Shown here in pieces: positions 31,616 through 40,353 of a stretch of DNA of 64,000 bases (positions within the stretch are counted from its first letter, which is position 1; each line of letters opens with the position of its first letter). The notes under the pieces were generated by a model. That model searched no databases. It worked only from the letters and a program-made list of their open reading frames with translations, and was not told where the DNA came from. The stretch is taken from positions 1 through 64,000 of the forward strand of contig CAVEAL010000003.1 of the NCBI GenBank assembly GCA_963613665.1, written 5' to 3'. A program made the translations under genes and the position numbers. The stretch comes from F23-B02 sp963613665. Its GTDB lineage: Bacteria; Bacillota; Clostridia; Oscillospirales; Oscillospiraceae.

Positions 31616-32377
31616 ATGTCCGTAGTATTTGAGAGAACTAAACTCCTTACCGACAAGACTTTCCATTACTGCCCCGGCTGCAACCACGGCATTATTCATC
31701 GCCTGGTAGCAGAGTCCATTGAGGAGCTCGAAAAGGAAGGCGTTATCGAAGAAGGTAAGGTCATCGGCGTAGCACCTGTCGGCTGCTCCGTATTTGCATA
31801 TGATTACTTTAACTGCGATATGTACGAAGCCGCACACGGCCGTGCACCCGCAGTCGCCACCGGCGCAAAGCGCGTTGTCGGCAAGGATACCCTCGTATTT
31901 ACCTACCAGGGCGACGGCGACCTCGCTTCCATCGGTACCGCAGAGATCGTTCACGCTGCACACCGCGGCGAGCACATCTGCACCATTTTCGTCAACAACG
32001 CCATTTACGGCATGACCGGCGGCCAGATGGCTCCTACCACCCTCGTTGGCCAGAAGACCACCACTTCCCCCAAGGGTCGTGACGAGGCATGGTGCGGCGC
32101 ACCTCTCCGTGTTTCCGAGATGCTCGCAACCATCCCCGGCTCCTACTACATCGAGCGCTGCGCTGTCAACACCAACGCAAACATCATGAAGACCAAGAAG
32201 GCCATCAAGAAGGCATTCACCTATCAGATGCAGGGCAAGGGCTTCTGCCTGATAGAGGTTCTTTCCACCTGCCCCACTAACTGGGGTCTCAGCCCGATCG
32301 AGGCTATGAAGTGGCTCGAAGAGAATATGATTCCTTACTATCCTCTCGGCGTTAAGAAAGACAAGGAGGCCGAATAA
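31616..32377 (+). CDS. 2-oxoacid:ferredoxin oxidoreductase, beta (TPP) subunit
   Basis: 253 residues with the thiamine pyrophosphate/Mg motif GDGDLASIGTAEIVHAAHRG ... NNAIYGMTGGQMAPTT, and the FHYCPGCNHG N-terminal motif. ATG 31616 directly follows the alpha-subunit stop. Catalyses the decarboxylation step with the alpha subunit. Confidence 0.94.
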   Translation: MSVVFERTKLLTDKTFHYCPGCNHGIIHRLVAESIEELEKEGVIEEGKVIGVAPVGCSVFAYDYFNCDMYEAAHGRAPAVATGAKRVVGKDTLVFTYQGDGDLASIGTAEIVHAAHRGEHICTIFVNNAIYGMTGGQMAPTTLVGQKTTTSPKGRDEAWCGAPLRVSEMLATIPGSYYIERCAVNTNANIMKTKKAIKKAFTYQMQGKGFCLIEVLSTCPTNWGLSPIEAMKWLEENMIPYYPLGVKKDKEAE

Positions 32378-32378
32378 T

Positions 32379-32921
32379 ATGAAAAAAGAGTTTATATTCG
32401 CCGGTTTCGGCGGTCAGGGCATGCTCCTGATCGGTAAGTTCCTTGCAATGGCTTGCATGCTCGACGGCAAGCACGTCTCATGGCTGCCTTCCTACGGCCC
32501 TGAGATGCGCGGCGGTACGGCAAACTGCTCGGTCATCGTTTCCGACGATCCCGTTGCATCTCCTCTGGTCGATATGGCTGACGTTGTTGTCGCCATGAAC
32601 CGTCCCTCTCTGGACAAGTTCGAGGCACACGTTAAGCCCGGCGGCGTTCTGGTCATCAACAGCTCCCTGATCGACCGCAAGGCAGAGCGCGACGATATCC
32701 AGGTCGTTTACTGCGACGCAAACCGCATTGCAGAAGAAGTCGGCAACCCCAAGGGTGCAAACGTCGCTATCCTCGGCGCACTGCTCGCAAAGGCTCCCGT
32801 CGTTGACGACGAGAAGATGAGCGAAGCTATCCGCATCGAGCTCGGTGAGCGCAAGGCAAAGTTCCTGCCCGGCAACATGAAGGCTCTTCAGGCCGGCAAG
32901 GACGACGCTGCAAAGCAGTAA
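32379..32921 (+). CDS. 2-oxoacid:ferredoxin oxidoreductase, gamma subunit
   Basis: 180 residues of the 2-oxoacid:acceptor oxidoreductase gamma family: FAGFGGQGMLLIGKFLA at the start, YGPEMRGGTANCSVIVSDDPVASP in the middle. Last gene of the operon; it starts after a single base and ends before a good terminator. Together the four genes encode the complete complex. Confidence 0.94.
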   Translation: MKKEFIFAGFGGQGMLLIGKFLAMACMLDGKHVSWLPSYGPEMRGGTANCSVIVSDDPVASPLVDMADVVVAMNRPSLDKFEAHVKPGGVLVINSSLIDRKAERDDIQVVYCDANRIAEEVGNPKGANVAILGALLAKAPVVDDEKMSEAIRIELGERKAKFLPGNMKALQAGKDDAAKQ

Positions 32922-32938
32922 TCTCCAAGTTATTTTCA

Positions 32939-32972
32939 ACAGGTACAGTCTATCGGCTGTACCTGTTTTTTG
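32939..32972 (+). terminator. Terminator of the oxidoreductase operon
   Basis: 10-bp arms ACAGGTACAG and CTGTACCTGT, then TTTTTT. Confidence 0.92.
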
Positions 32973-33027
32973 TCGCATTATTTCTCCGTATTTTCCATGC
33001 ACAAATAACATTTCTCAACAGCGGCTT

Positions 33028-33078
33028 GTGACACACTTCGGAGAATTACATAAGTATAATAATTATTATCTTATGTAA
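33028..33078 (+). promoter_or_regulatory. spoIIE promoter with wide spacer and a long palindrome
   Basis: TATAAT lies at 33055-33060 and the best -35, GTGACA, at 33028-33033, 21 bases away rather than 17. In Bacillus the Spo0A-activated spoIIE and spoIIG promoters have such wide spacing. TTTGTCGCA at 32969-32977 resembles a 0A box. A near-perfect palindrome (TTACATAAG at 33046-33054, CTTATGTAA at 33070-33078, with ATAATAA/TTATTAT inside) covers the -10 and start site. Confidence 0.6.
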
Positions 33079-33095
33079 ACTTACGGAGGAGAGAA

Positions 33096-35429
33096 ATGGA
33101 CATGAAAGGTTCGATCGCGGCGATCAAGTGCGCGATAAACAGAAGCGCGGCGGAGCGCAGTTCGCCGGAGGTAATAAGCGCGGCCTATGCTGCCGTGCAC
33201 CTTGCCGGCGGCGTGCTGCTTGCATCGGCGCGGCTGCTCGGTGCGGCAGGCCCATTCGGAATGTCCGCAGTTGCAGCGTCGGGCGCAGGGCTCAATGCGG
33301 TGAGCTGCCTCGCAGGCGCGGCCATCGGCTACATAATAAGCGCCGGACTTGCCGGAAGCATACGCTACCTTGCCGCGATAGTACTCGTTTATACGATTAA
33401 CTTTGCTTTTCAGGATACAAAACTATCCAAAAGCGGCATTTTCGCACCGTGCGCAGCGGCTTTTGCGGCGCTTTCGACAGGCATACTGTCGGGCTTTACA
33501 TCAGTGTTTACTCAGGCGCCCGCCGCTGCGGTCGTGCTCGTTGAAACTGTTTTTTCCTTCGGCGGATGCTGGTTTTTCCGTGAGGCGATGAGCGATAAGG
33601 AACGCACGACTGAGGCCGAGGAGCTGCGCTACACCGGCAGCGTGCTCATAACTGCCGCGGTACTGCTCATGGCCGTGTCGCAGATCGAGCTGTTCGGTGC
33701 CGTTTCCGTAGGACGTCTGGCCGCTCTTCTCATAGTCATGACCTGCACGCTGCGCTGCGGTATCATGACCGGATGTACCGTTGGGACTGCCTTTGGAATT
33801 GCAATGGATCTCGCGGTCGGCGGAATGCCGTTTTATACGATGTCATATGCATTTGCGGGACTCCTATCGGGCATGTTCAACCGTCACGGCAGACTGCTGT
33901 TCCTGCTTGCCTTTATTGCCGCCAACGCGGCTGCCGTTGCCTGCGCATGGTCATTTCAAACCGAACTTTATTCACTGTTTGAGGTCTTTGCTGCTTCCGT
34001 TATATTTCTTCTGCTGCCATCTGGATTCCTCAACCGTGCGGGTTCTATGGTGCAGCCTGTAATCGGCGGCAGCGGGGAATCAGGACTGCGCCGCTGCGCT
34101 GCACGCAGGGTAATGAGCCTGAGCCGCGCTTATGCAAGCCTTTACGAGATCGTCCGACGCAATGTTGATGAAAAGTATAACGATGCAGATCCCGCAAAAG
34201 TGTTTGACCGCGCGGCCGACAGCGTCTGCCTCAAATGTAAAGAAAAAAACCGCTGTTGGAACAGGGATTATATCGACACACTGTCCGCGCTCAATGATGC
34301 AACGCCGAAGATGATCGAAAGAGGTACGCTGGAGATGGGCGACATCCCACGCCGTTTTACCGAAAAATGCAGAACTCCCGAGGCCTTTGTAACAGCCGTT
34401 AACGCGGAGCTGCGGGCGGCGGCTTACCGTCGTCAGTTTGCGGAAAGCCTGCGTGAGAGCCGCAATACCGCATGGGGACAGTATGCCGATATGTCAGCAA
34501 TACTGGCATCGGTTTCCAAAGAACTTTCCGGAACCAACGGAGCGGACCATCTTGCCGAAAGGCGGCTCATACGCTATCTTCTGTCACTTGACATTGACGC
34601 GGATGCAGCGGTTTACCGTGATGCACGCGGAAGGCTGCGCGCCGTTATCGAAAGCGGAGCTCTGCCGAAGCTGACAAAGCAGGCCGATTACCTCGATAAG
34701 CTCTCCGGTGTGCTCGGACTTCGCCTGTGCAGACTGAAAAGCCTCAATGACAGCGAAGCAAAGCTCGTGCTCATGGAGGCAGAGCCTCTGGCCGTTTCCG
34801 TAGGTATAGCGGCACTCAAGAAAAAAGGTGAGAAGGTCAGCGGCGACAAGGGAACATATTTCAAGACCGAGGCGGGAGTTTTGTGCGTCATTCTCTCTGA
34901 CGGCATGGGCTGCGGTGAAGCAGCCGCAAGCGAGAGTCGGGAGGTCATAGAGATACTCGAGGGCTTCCTTCGCGCCGGAGTGGATCCTGCCGTTGCGATG
35001 AAAACTCTTAACTCCGTCATGCTGCTAAAATGCGGTGATAACTGGGGCTTTGCGACGGTCGATCTCATGTGCGTTGATCTCTTTTCCGGAGAGACCTGCT
35101 TTTATAAATACGGAGCTGCGCCCAGCTATGTAAGCTCCGGCCGCGGTATACGCAGGATAAAATGCGAGAACTTCGCTCCGGGGCTCAGCGGCAAGGCCGG
35201 AGCCGCGCCGGATACCGTGCGTATGCGCTTAAAACCGGGCAGCACAGCCGTCATAGCTTCCGACGGCGTCATCGGAGACAGTGACGATACATGGCTGCGT
35301 GATATGCTGCTGTCGTGCGGCGACGATATGAAAGCTCTTGCACGCGATACGCTTAAGGCCGCCGAGCGCAGCTGTGGCTGCGCTGACGATATGACCGTGC
35401 TTGCAGTGCGCGTCGAAGAGCGCGTTTGA
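33096..35429 (+). CDS. spoIIE: Stage II sporulation protein E, SpoIIE
   Basis: 777 residues, close to the family length. About ten hydrophobic helices fill residues 20-330, followed by a central regulatory region with a cysteine-rich part (CLKCKEKNRCW). The C-terminal PP2C-type phosphatase domain starts at about 580 (CVILSDGMGCGEAAASESREVIEILEGFL ... YGAAPSYVSSGRGIRRI ... AVIASDGVIGDSDD, with the Mn-binding Asp in SDGMG and SDGV). SpoIIE dephosphorylates SpoIIAA to release sigma-F in the forespore and also joins the polar septum. ATG GAC ATG at 33096 follows CGGAGGAG. Strong marker for endospore formation. Confidence 0.96.
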   Translation: MDMKGSIAAIKCAINRSAAERSSPEVISAAYAAVHLAGGVLLASARLLGAAGPFGMSAVAASGAGLNAVSCLAGAAIGYIISAGLAGSIRYLAAIVLVYTINFAFQDTKLSKSGIFAPCAAAFAALSTGILSGFTSVFTQAPAAAVVLVETVFSFGGCWFFREAMSDKERTTEAEELRYTGSVLITAAVLLMAVSQIELFGAVSVGRLAALLIVMTCTLRCGIMTGCTVGTAFGIAMDLAVGGMPFYTMSYAFAGLLSGMFNRHGRLLFLLAFIAANAAAVACAWSFQTELYSLFEVFAASVIFLLLPSGFLNRAGSMVQPVIGGSGESGLRRCAARRVMSLSRAYASLYEIVRRNVDEKYNDADPAKVFDRAADSVCLKCKEKNRCWNRDYIDTLSALNDATPKMIERGTLEMGDIPRRFTEKCRTPEAFVTAVNAELRAAAYRRQFAESLRESRNTAWGQYADMSAILASVSKELSGTNGADHLAERRLIRYLLSLDIDADAAVYRDARGRLRAVIESGALPKLTKQADYLDKLSGVLGLRLCRLKSLNDSEAKLVLMEAEPLAVSVGIAALKKKGEKVSGDKGTYFKTEAGVLCVILSDGMGCGEAAASESREVIEILEGFLRAGVDPAVAMKTLNSVMLLKCGDNWGFATVDLMCVDLFSGETCFYKYGAAPSYVSSGRGIRRIKCENFAPGLSGKAGAAPDTVRMRLKPGSTAVIASDGVIGDSDDTWLRDMLLSCGDDMKALARDTLKAAERSCGCADDMTVLAVRVEERV

Positions 35430-35440
35430 GGTATAAAATC

Positions 35441-35758
35441 ATGGCTAAACGGTTAAACTACATACAGAAAACTGAGGGCAGGGAGGCCGGAAATGTGGTA
35501 AAGGGAGTAGCAAAAAGAGTCATAGTCGTCAAATCGCCCGATCCGAAGGTATTCGAGGAAGCGATATTCATCGTCCGCGAGGACTATATGAAGACTGCCG
35601 GAGTCACGAGATCGCAGCTGCTGAACGAAGCGAGGCAGGCAGCAGGAGCCTACACCGGCTCACTTCGCACATCGAAGCTGCCGCTCGGCCTGATAGCCGC
35701 ATTATCTACGCTTATCGGCAGCGGAGCGGCTGCTGCAATAATGTATTTAATAATGTAG
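35441..35758 (+). CDS. Small protein with C-terminal membrane helix, unknown function
   Basis: 105 residues. Basic, soluble N-terminal part (MAKRLNYIQKTEGREAG ... RVIVVKSPDPKVFEEAIFIVREDY) and a hydrophobic C-terminal helix (about 82-105, LGLIAALSTLIGSGAAAAIMYLI) that should anchor it as a tail. Start ATG 35441 follows GAGGT; a TTG at 35426 is also open. It is 11 bases after spoIIE and probably co-transcribed. Proteins of this kind are frequent in Clostridia without known function. A terminator follows. Confidence 0.8.
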   Translation: MAKRLNYIQKTEGREAGNVVKGVAKRVIVVKSPDPKVFEEAIFIVREDYMKTAGVTRSQLLNEARQAAGAYTGSLRTSKLPLGLIAALSTLIGSGAAAAIMYLIM

Positions 35759-35762
35759 ACAA

Positions 35763-35800
35763 ATTCCCGAAGCAAATATGCGCTTCGGGAATAACTTTTT
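35763..35800 (+). terminator. Terminator after spoIIE and the small membrane protein
   Basis: 11-bp arms ATTCCCGAAGC and GCTTCGGGAAT with TTTTT a few bases on. Confidence 0.8.
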
Positions 35801-35835
35801 GTCGAAAAAATCACTTTATTTTTTTCTTATCGTGG

Positions 35836-35871
35836 TATAATATATATTAAGAACAAATTAGCATATGCTAA
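35836..35871 (+). promoter_or_regulatory. Promoter -10 and palindromic site before copA
   Basis: TATAAT at 35836-35841 is followed by a perfect 14-base palindrome, TTAGCATATGCTAA at 35858-35871, just before the ribosome site. No good -35 at 17 bases; TTTATT at 35815-35820 gives only 15. The palindrome is a candidate operator for a metal sensor. Confidence 0.5.
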
Positions 35872-35885
35872 CTGAAGGTGACAGC

Positions 35886-38123
35886 ATGACAGAAAAAACA
35901 TTTAAGATAAGCGGAATGCATTGCGCGGCATGCTCGGCGAGCCTTGAGCGCTTCATGCAGCGTCAGGCCGGTGTGCAGAACGTTTCCGTAAACCTCACGA
36001 CAGAAAAGATGGATATCGTCTATGACGATACGCTGGACGTTCAGAAGATATGCGAGCTCGTCTCGCGCCTGAGCTTCGGCGCGGAAGAATATATCTCGGC
36101 CGACGCGCTTGCCGCTGAAAATCGAAGGAAAGAGAATGCCGAAAAGCAGGCGGAGCTCAGCGCGATGAAGCGTCGAGTTATACTGTGCATCTGCTTTGCC
36201 GTGCCGCTGCTGTATGTCTCCATGGGACATATGGTCGGCCTGCCGCTTCCGATGTTCATGATGCCGCATCATGCGCCGCTGACCTTTGCGCTTGTGCAGA
36301 TCGTACTCACCCTGCCCATCGTGATCGGCGGGCGAAACTTTTACATCAACGGCTTCGGAAGTCTCGTCAAGGGCCACCCGAATATGGATACCCTTGTTGC
36401 GGTCGGAACGTTTTCCGCGCTGGCATACGGCATTTATGCCGTCGTAAAGATCGCGCTCGGAGATACGGGATACTCCGAAAACCTGTTTTTTGAGAGTGCC
36501 GCGGTCGTTATAACGCTCGTTATGCTCGGGAAATATCTTGAAGCCCGCAGCAAGCGCCACACATCCGATGCCATCCGTGCACTGACAGAGCTCGCGCCCG
36601 AAACGGCGCTTGTTACGCGGCACGGCGAGACTGGAGAGGTCCCCGTATCGGAGCTGCGTGTCGGCGATGTGATAACGGTTCGTCCGGGCGAGAGGTTTCC
36701 GTGTGACGGCACGGTAAGCTCCGGCGCGTCGAGCGCGGACCTTAGCATGCTCACGGGCGAGAGCCTTCCCGTTACGCTTGATGTCGGCAGCGGCGTTACC
36801 GGCGGCAGCATAAACGGCGAGGGTCTCATAGTGTTCACGGCCACCAAGGTCGGAGGAGATACGGCTCTTGCTCAGATAATACGCATGGTCGAGGATGCTC
36901 AGGGCAAAAAAGCACCGATAGCAAAGCTGGCCGATAAGGTAGCGGGCGTGTTTGTGCCCGTCGTCATGGCGATCGCTGTGGTCTCGGCGATCATCTGGGC
37001 GCTGTGCGGCAAGGATATCGAGTTTGTTCTTAACATATTCGTCTCCGTTCTCGTAGTTGCCTGCCCGTGTTCGCTCGGTCTTGCAACGCCGACGGCAATC
37101 ATGGTCGGTACGGGACGCGGTGCCGAGATGGGCATACTGTATAAAAGCGGCGAGGCTCTTCAGGCAATGGCCTTTGCCGACACCGTGGTTCTTGATAAGA
37201 CCGGCACGGTCACCGAGGGCAAGCCAAGGCTTCGCAGCATTTATTCCGTCTCGATCCCCGAAAACGAGCTGCTTGCCGTATGTGCTGCGGCGGAATCGGG
37301 TTCCGAGCACCCGGTTGCAAAAGCAATAACCGAGGCAGCGGCCGAGCGCGGACTGAGTCTGCCGGAGGCCGGGAGCATAATGGCCGTGCCGGGCCGCGGC
37401 ATAAGAGCGACTGTAGACGGTAAAGAAGTGCTCATCGGCAACGAGCTGCTGATGAGGGAAAACTGCATCGCCATCGGCGCCGCAGCCGAGCGTGAAAAAC
37501 TCGAAGACGACGGTTGTATGCTCATGTACGCCGCAGTGGACGGCAGCTTTGCAGGACTTTTCGGTGCTGTCGATACAATAAAGGCCGACAGCCCTGAAGC
37601 TATATCAGATTTGCATAATCTCGGTATTGATACAATTATGTTAACTGGTGACAACGAAAAAGCTGCCCAAGCCATAGCCGAGAAAGCTAATATCGACTGC
37701 GTACTGGCAGGTGTTCTGCCAGAGGGCAAGGCAGGGGAGATAGAAAAGCTAAAGGCTGCCGGCAAAAAGGTCTGCATGGTGGGCGACGGTATAAACGATG
37801 CACCGGCGTTGGCCTCTGCGGATATCGGCGCGGCAATCGGCAGCGGAACCGACGTCGCCATCGAGTCGGCGGATATAGTTCTCATGGGCTCGCAGCTCGG
37901 CGCACTCGTAACGGCGCTGCGTCTGAGCAAGGCGGTAATCCGCAACATAAAGCAGAACCTTTTCTGGGCGTTTTTCTACAATAGCGTCGGCATACCCTTT
38001 GCTGCCGGACTTTTCTACGCCTTCGGCGGACCGCTGCTCAGCCCGATGTTCGCCGGTGCCGCAATGGCGCTCAGCTCCATATCCGTTGTATCCAACGCCC
38101 TTCGTCTGAAGCGGTTCAATTAA
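35886..38123 (+). CDS. copA: Copper-type P1B ATPase (CopA-like)
   Basis: 745 residues. One N-terminal HMA metal-binding domain with GMHCAACS (Cys13 and Cys16). Eight-helix core, actuator motif TGES (MLTGESLPV), the transmembrane CPC metal site (VACPCSLGLATPT), phosphorylation motif DKTGT, nucleotide-domain HP motif (SEHPVAKAI) and GDGINDAPALASADIG. The CPC motif and HMA domain place it with Cu(I)/Ag(I) exporters. ATG 35886 follows GAAGGTG; an upstream in-frame ATG at 35865 is less likely. All catalytic motifs are intact, in contrast to the paralogue at 60785-62425. Confidence 0.96.
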   Translation: MTEKTFKISGMHCAACSASLERFMQRQAGVQNVSVNLTTEKMDIVYDDTLDVQKICELVSRLSFGAEEYISADALAAENRRKENAEKQAELSAMKRRVILCICFAVPLLYVSMGHMVGLPLPMFMMPHHAPLTFALVQIVLTLPIVIGGRNFYINGFGSLVKGHPNMDTLVAVGTFSALAYGIYAVVKIALGDTGYSENLFFESAAVVITLVMLGKYLEARSKRHTSDAIRALTELAPETALVTRHGETGEVPVSELRVGDVITVRPGERFPCDGTVSSGASSADLSMLTGESLPVTLDVGSGVTGGSINGEGLIVFTATKVGGDTALAQIIRMVEDAQGKKAPIAKLADKVAGVFVPVVMAIAVVSAIIWALCGKDIEFVLNIFVSVLVVACPCSLGLATPTAIMVGTGRGAEMGILYKSGEALQAMAFADTVVLDKTGTVTEGKPRLRSIYSVSIPENELLAVCAAAESGSEHPVAKAITEAAAERGLSLPEAGSIMAVPGRGIRATVDGKEVLIGNELLMRENCIAIGAAAEREKLEDDGCMLMYAAVDGSFAGLFGAVDTIKADSPEAISDLHNLGIDTIMLTGDNEKAAQAIAEKANIDCVLAGVLPEGKAGEIEKLKAAGKKVCMVGDGINDAPALASADIGAAIGSGTDVAIESADIVLMGSQLGALVTALRLSKAVIRNIKQNLFWAFFYNSVGIPFAAGLFYAFGGPLLSPMFAGAAMALSSISVVSNALRLKRFN

Positions 38124-38132
38124 TTTTAATGT

Positions 38133-38163
38133 AAAAAACTACGGTATTACCGTAGTTTTTTTA
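38133..38163 (+). terminator. Terminator after copA
   Basis: Arms AAAAACTACGGT and ACCGTAGTTTTT with a 2-base loop and T run. Confidence 0.9.
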
Positions 38164-38216
38164 TTGACAATCATACTACTGTGTATTACAATATACTCAA
38201 GTACTATGTATTGCAA
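38164..38216 (+). promoter_or_regulatory. Sigma-A promoter and tandem operator of the padR gene
   Basis: TTGACA at 38164-38169, 17 bases, TACAAT at 38187-38192. The 14-mers ACTGTGTATTACAA (38178-38191) and ACTATGTATTGCAA (38203-38216) are direct repeats (12 of 14 identical) 25 bases apart; one overlaps the -10. Probable autoregulatory sites for the PadR protein. Confidence 0.7.
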
Positions 38217-38230
38217 AGTAGAGGTGCACA

Positions 38231-38566
38231 ATGATACCGTCACAAATGCTCAAGGGTACGCTTTCCGGTTGCATTCTTGCAATAATCTCGCGCCGGGAAA
38301 CATACGGATATGAGATAGCGGAAACTCTAAGTGCTTACGGCTTCGGTCGGATAGCGGAGGGAACGATATATCCGCTGCTGCTGCGGCTCGAAAAAAACGG
38401 CTTTGTGAGCACGCAGTACCGAGCGTCGGAGCTCGGACCGCAGCGAAAGTATTACAGCCTGACACCTCTTGGCAGGGAAGAGCTGGAGTCTTTTATCGTC
38501 AGCTATACGGAGCTGTGCAATGCCGTTCAAAATGCGATAACGGGAGGAAATGAAAATGAGCAGTGA
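38231..38566 (+). CDS. PadR-family transcriptional regulator
   Basis: 111 residues, the short PadR-like type: winged helix at residues 5-75 (LKGTLSGCILAIISRRETYGYEIAETLSAYGF ... GTIYPLLLRLEKNGFV) and a short C-terminal dimerisation helix. Followed by a membrane protein gene that overlaps it by 11 bases, the usual PadR/membrane-partner pair. The signal is unknown. Confidence 0.93.
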   Translation: MIPSQMLKGTLSGCILAIISRRETYGYEIAETLSAYGFGRIAEGTIYPLLLRLEKNGFVSTQYRASELGPQRKYYSLTPLGREELESFIVSYTELCNAVQNAITGGNENEQ

Positions 38567-39200
38567 AGCAAGGGCGCTCAGACGTGAAAACAATGAGCTT
38601 GAAAAGCGGCTTAGCAGTGAAACCAACGATGTGCTGACCGATATTGTGGTTTACATAAGAAGTGCAAATATCAGCGATCTCGAACAGGAAAAGGTACGCC
38701 GCGACATAACGCAGATGCTCATTGACGGCGAAAGCCGCGGTTATGGTGTACCAAGGATCATAGGCGGTGACTACAAGGCTTTTTGCGATGAGATCATTGC
38801 CGAAATTCCTAAAATAAGCACAAAGCAGCGGCTGCTGACTGCCGTGCGAAACACGCTGCCCGCTCTGTGCGTGTTATTTGGCATATGGGCTGCGTTTACA
38901 GCACTTACGCAGGCAATAAAGGGCGAGGCGTGGTATATTACACCGCTTTACGCCTCGGATGTGCTGTTCGGCGCTGCGCTAATATTTTCAGCAGCGCTTA
39001 CTGTAGTTTACATAACAAAGAATTCGTTCACGGTTAAGGGCTACGTGCTCGTTTGCCTTCTACTGCTTATTGTGGCAATCGCGGCGGTCGGAACGCTGCT
39101 CCTGCCGAAAATGGTAATCTTCAGCCCTCACATAGCCGCCGATGCTGCACTGCTGCTTGTGCTGTATGCAGCGTACAGAAAAATTGACAGCAAGGTATAA
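38556..39200 (+). CDS. PadR-linked membrane protein
   Basis: 214 residues: an N-terminal soluble, charged part (about 1-90) with the motif IDGESRGYGVPRIIGGDYKAFCDEII, then four hydrophobic helices (about 93-210). DUF1048/DUF1129-like proteins with this layout are encoded beside PadR regulators. ATG 38556 is chosen because GGGAGG at 38542-38547 is 8 bases away; the ATG at 38550 would be too close. Function unknown. Confidence 0.78.
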   Translation: MSSEARALRRENNELEKRLSSETNDVLTDIVVYIRSANISDLEQEKVRRDITQMLIDGESRGYGVPRIIGGDYKAFCDEIIAEIPKISTKQRLLTAVRNTLPALCVLFGIWAAFTALTQAIKGEAWYITPLYASDVLFGAALIFSAALTVVYITKNSFTVKGYVLVCLLLLIVAIAAVGTLLLPKMVIFSPHIAADAALLLVLYAAYRKIDSKV

Positions 39201-39206
39201 AAATAC

Positions 39207-39232
39207 ACCGCACGGTTTCTCCGTGCGGTGCT
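39207..39232. terminator. Hairpin between convergent genes
   Basis: 10-bp stem CACCGCACGG / CCGTGCGGTG with a small loop. On the minus strand it is followed by TATTTTTAT, so it mainly terminates the DUF3048 gene. Confidence 0.75.
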
Positions 39233-39241
39233 GCTGTATAA

Positions 39242-40315
39242 TCATGCGTTGAATGCGATGCCGTCGGTGCTGTCAAGCGGGGCAATGCTTATCCACGTCT
39301 TGCCGACGCTGAGGTTCAGGGCTGTGCCGTCCTTGAGCGTGTAGTGGAAATTATCGGCACGGTCGGCGCGTGCCCAGTTTATCTCAACATACTTTCCGCC
39401 CGTGAATAAGTATCCCGTACCGGAGCCTGTCAGCTCCATGGCCTGACGGCCGTAGCTGTCGATGGTCTGGGTCGGAATGTTCAGAACGATGACGTTTGCA
39501 AGATCGATAGAACTGTTGTTTCCGCCGTCAACATATTCCTCGCCGCTGATGTAGGCGTTGTAGCAGTTTTTCTCGGCATTGTACTTGAAATTAGTCTTGT
39601 AGTAGCCGTAGGGAACGGTGAAATCGGTGGTCGAGCTTTTGCATTGGGAAACGGCATCCGCCGAGAAGCTCAGACCGTATGTCGTGTCATAACCGCTTGC
39701 ATGCTTGAGATCGTAGTTATTTGCCGCAAAGGAGGCAAGCTTTGTGCCGTCGGCAAACAGAGTGTGCTCGACTGCTTTACCCTGACTTATACGGGTCTGG
39801 TCGCGGTAATAGCTCGTAGCCTCACCGGCGCGTGCGCCTCGTACTCCGTCCATGTTGTCGATTCCGAGAGACTTGATGTCCGAATAGGCCTGCTCGCTGC
39901 CGCCTGCGTGGATATAGATAGCATCATAAGCCTGCGCCATGCTGATGTAGTATGGTCTTGCGCTGCGCAGTGATCCGATGGTGATGCCGTCAACGTCGTT
40001 GAACACGGCCATCATACGGGTGATGCCGCCCTCGGCCAGTGCTTCATAGATGATGGAAGCCTGCGACAGACCGACGGGAGGACGGGCATCGGGGTGGTTA
40101 TTTATCATAACGCAGTACGGACGCAAGTCGCTTATATCCTCGCTGACCGTTTCGCCCGTCAGCGGATTTATAGGACCGCTGACCGTTTCGTTTTTATTTA
40201 GGCCGTCGCCGTTAACATCGGGCGCACTGGCATTTTGCCCATCATCCTTGCCGCAGCCGGTGAACAGACACAACACCATAAGCACCGAAAGAACGAGCGC
40301 CAATATTCTTTTCAA
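39242..40315 (-). CDS. DUF3048 family lipoprotein (YerB-like)
   Basis: 357 residues. Lipoprotein signal with LFTGC (Cys about residue 20). The mature protein shows the DUF3048 pattern: LRPYCVMINNHPDARPPVGLSQASIIYEALAEGGITRMMAVF at the start, GSLRSARPYYI in the middle, and a distinct C-terminal domain (GKYVEINWARADR...). The start is probably TTG at 40313-40315, where GAGGTG is 7 bases upstream and the peptide reads MKRILALVLSVLMVLC; a GTG 15 bases earlier is also open. Family function is not settled. Confidence 0.85.
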   Translation of the reverse strand: MKRILALVLSVLMVLCLFTGCGKDDGQNASAPDVNGDGLNKNETVSGPINPLTGETVSEDISDLRPYCVMINNHPDARPPVGLSQASIIYEALAEGGITRMMAVFNDVDGITIGSLRSARPYYISMAQAYDAIYIHAGGSEQAYSDIKSLGIDNMDGVRGARAGEATSYYRDQTRISQGKAVEHTLFADGTKLASFAANNYDLKHASGYDTTYGLSFSADAVSQCKSSTTDFTVPYGYYKTNFKYNAEKNCYNAYISGEEYVDGGNNSSIDLANVIVLNIPTQTIDSYGRQAMELTGSGTGYLFTGGKYVEINWARADRADNFHYTLKDGTALNLSVGKTWISIAPLDSTDGIAFNA

Positions 40316-40353
40316 AATGAAACACCTCACATTTTAGTATATTTGCTCGAATC

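Noticed and set aside
30404..31975. A 523-codon frame on the minus strand, opposite the oxidoreductase genes
   Set aside because: Caused by the strong codon bias of the + strand genes; it has no domain and antiparallels conserved proteins.
35868..37310. A 480-codon minus-strand frame opposite copA
   Set aside because: Antisense shadow of a conserved P-type ATPase.
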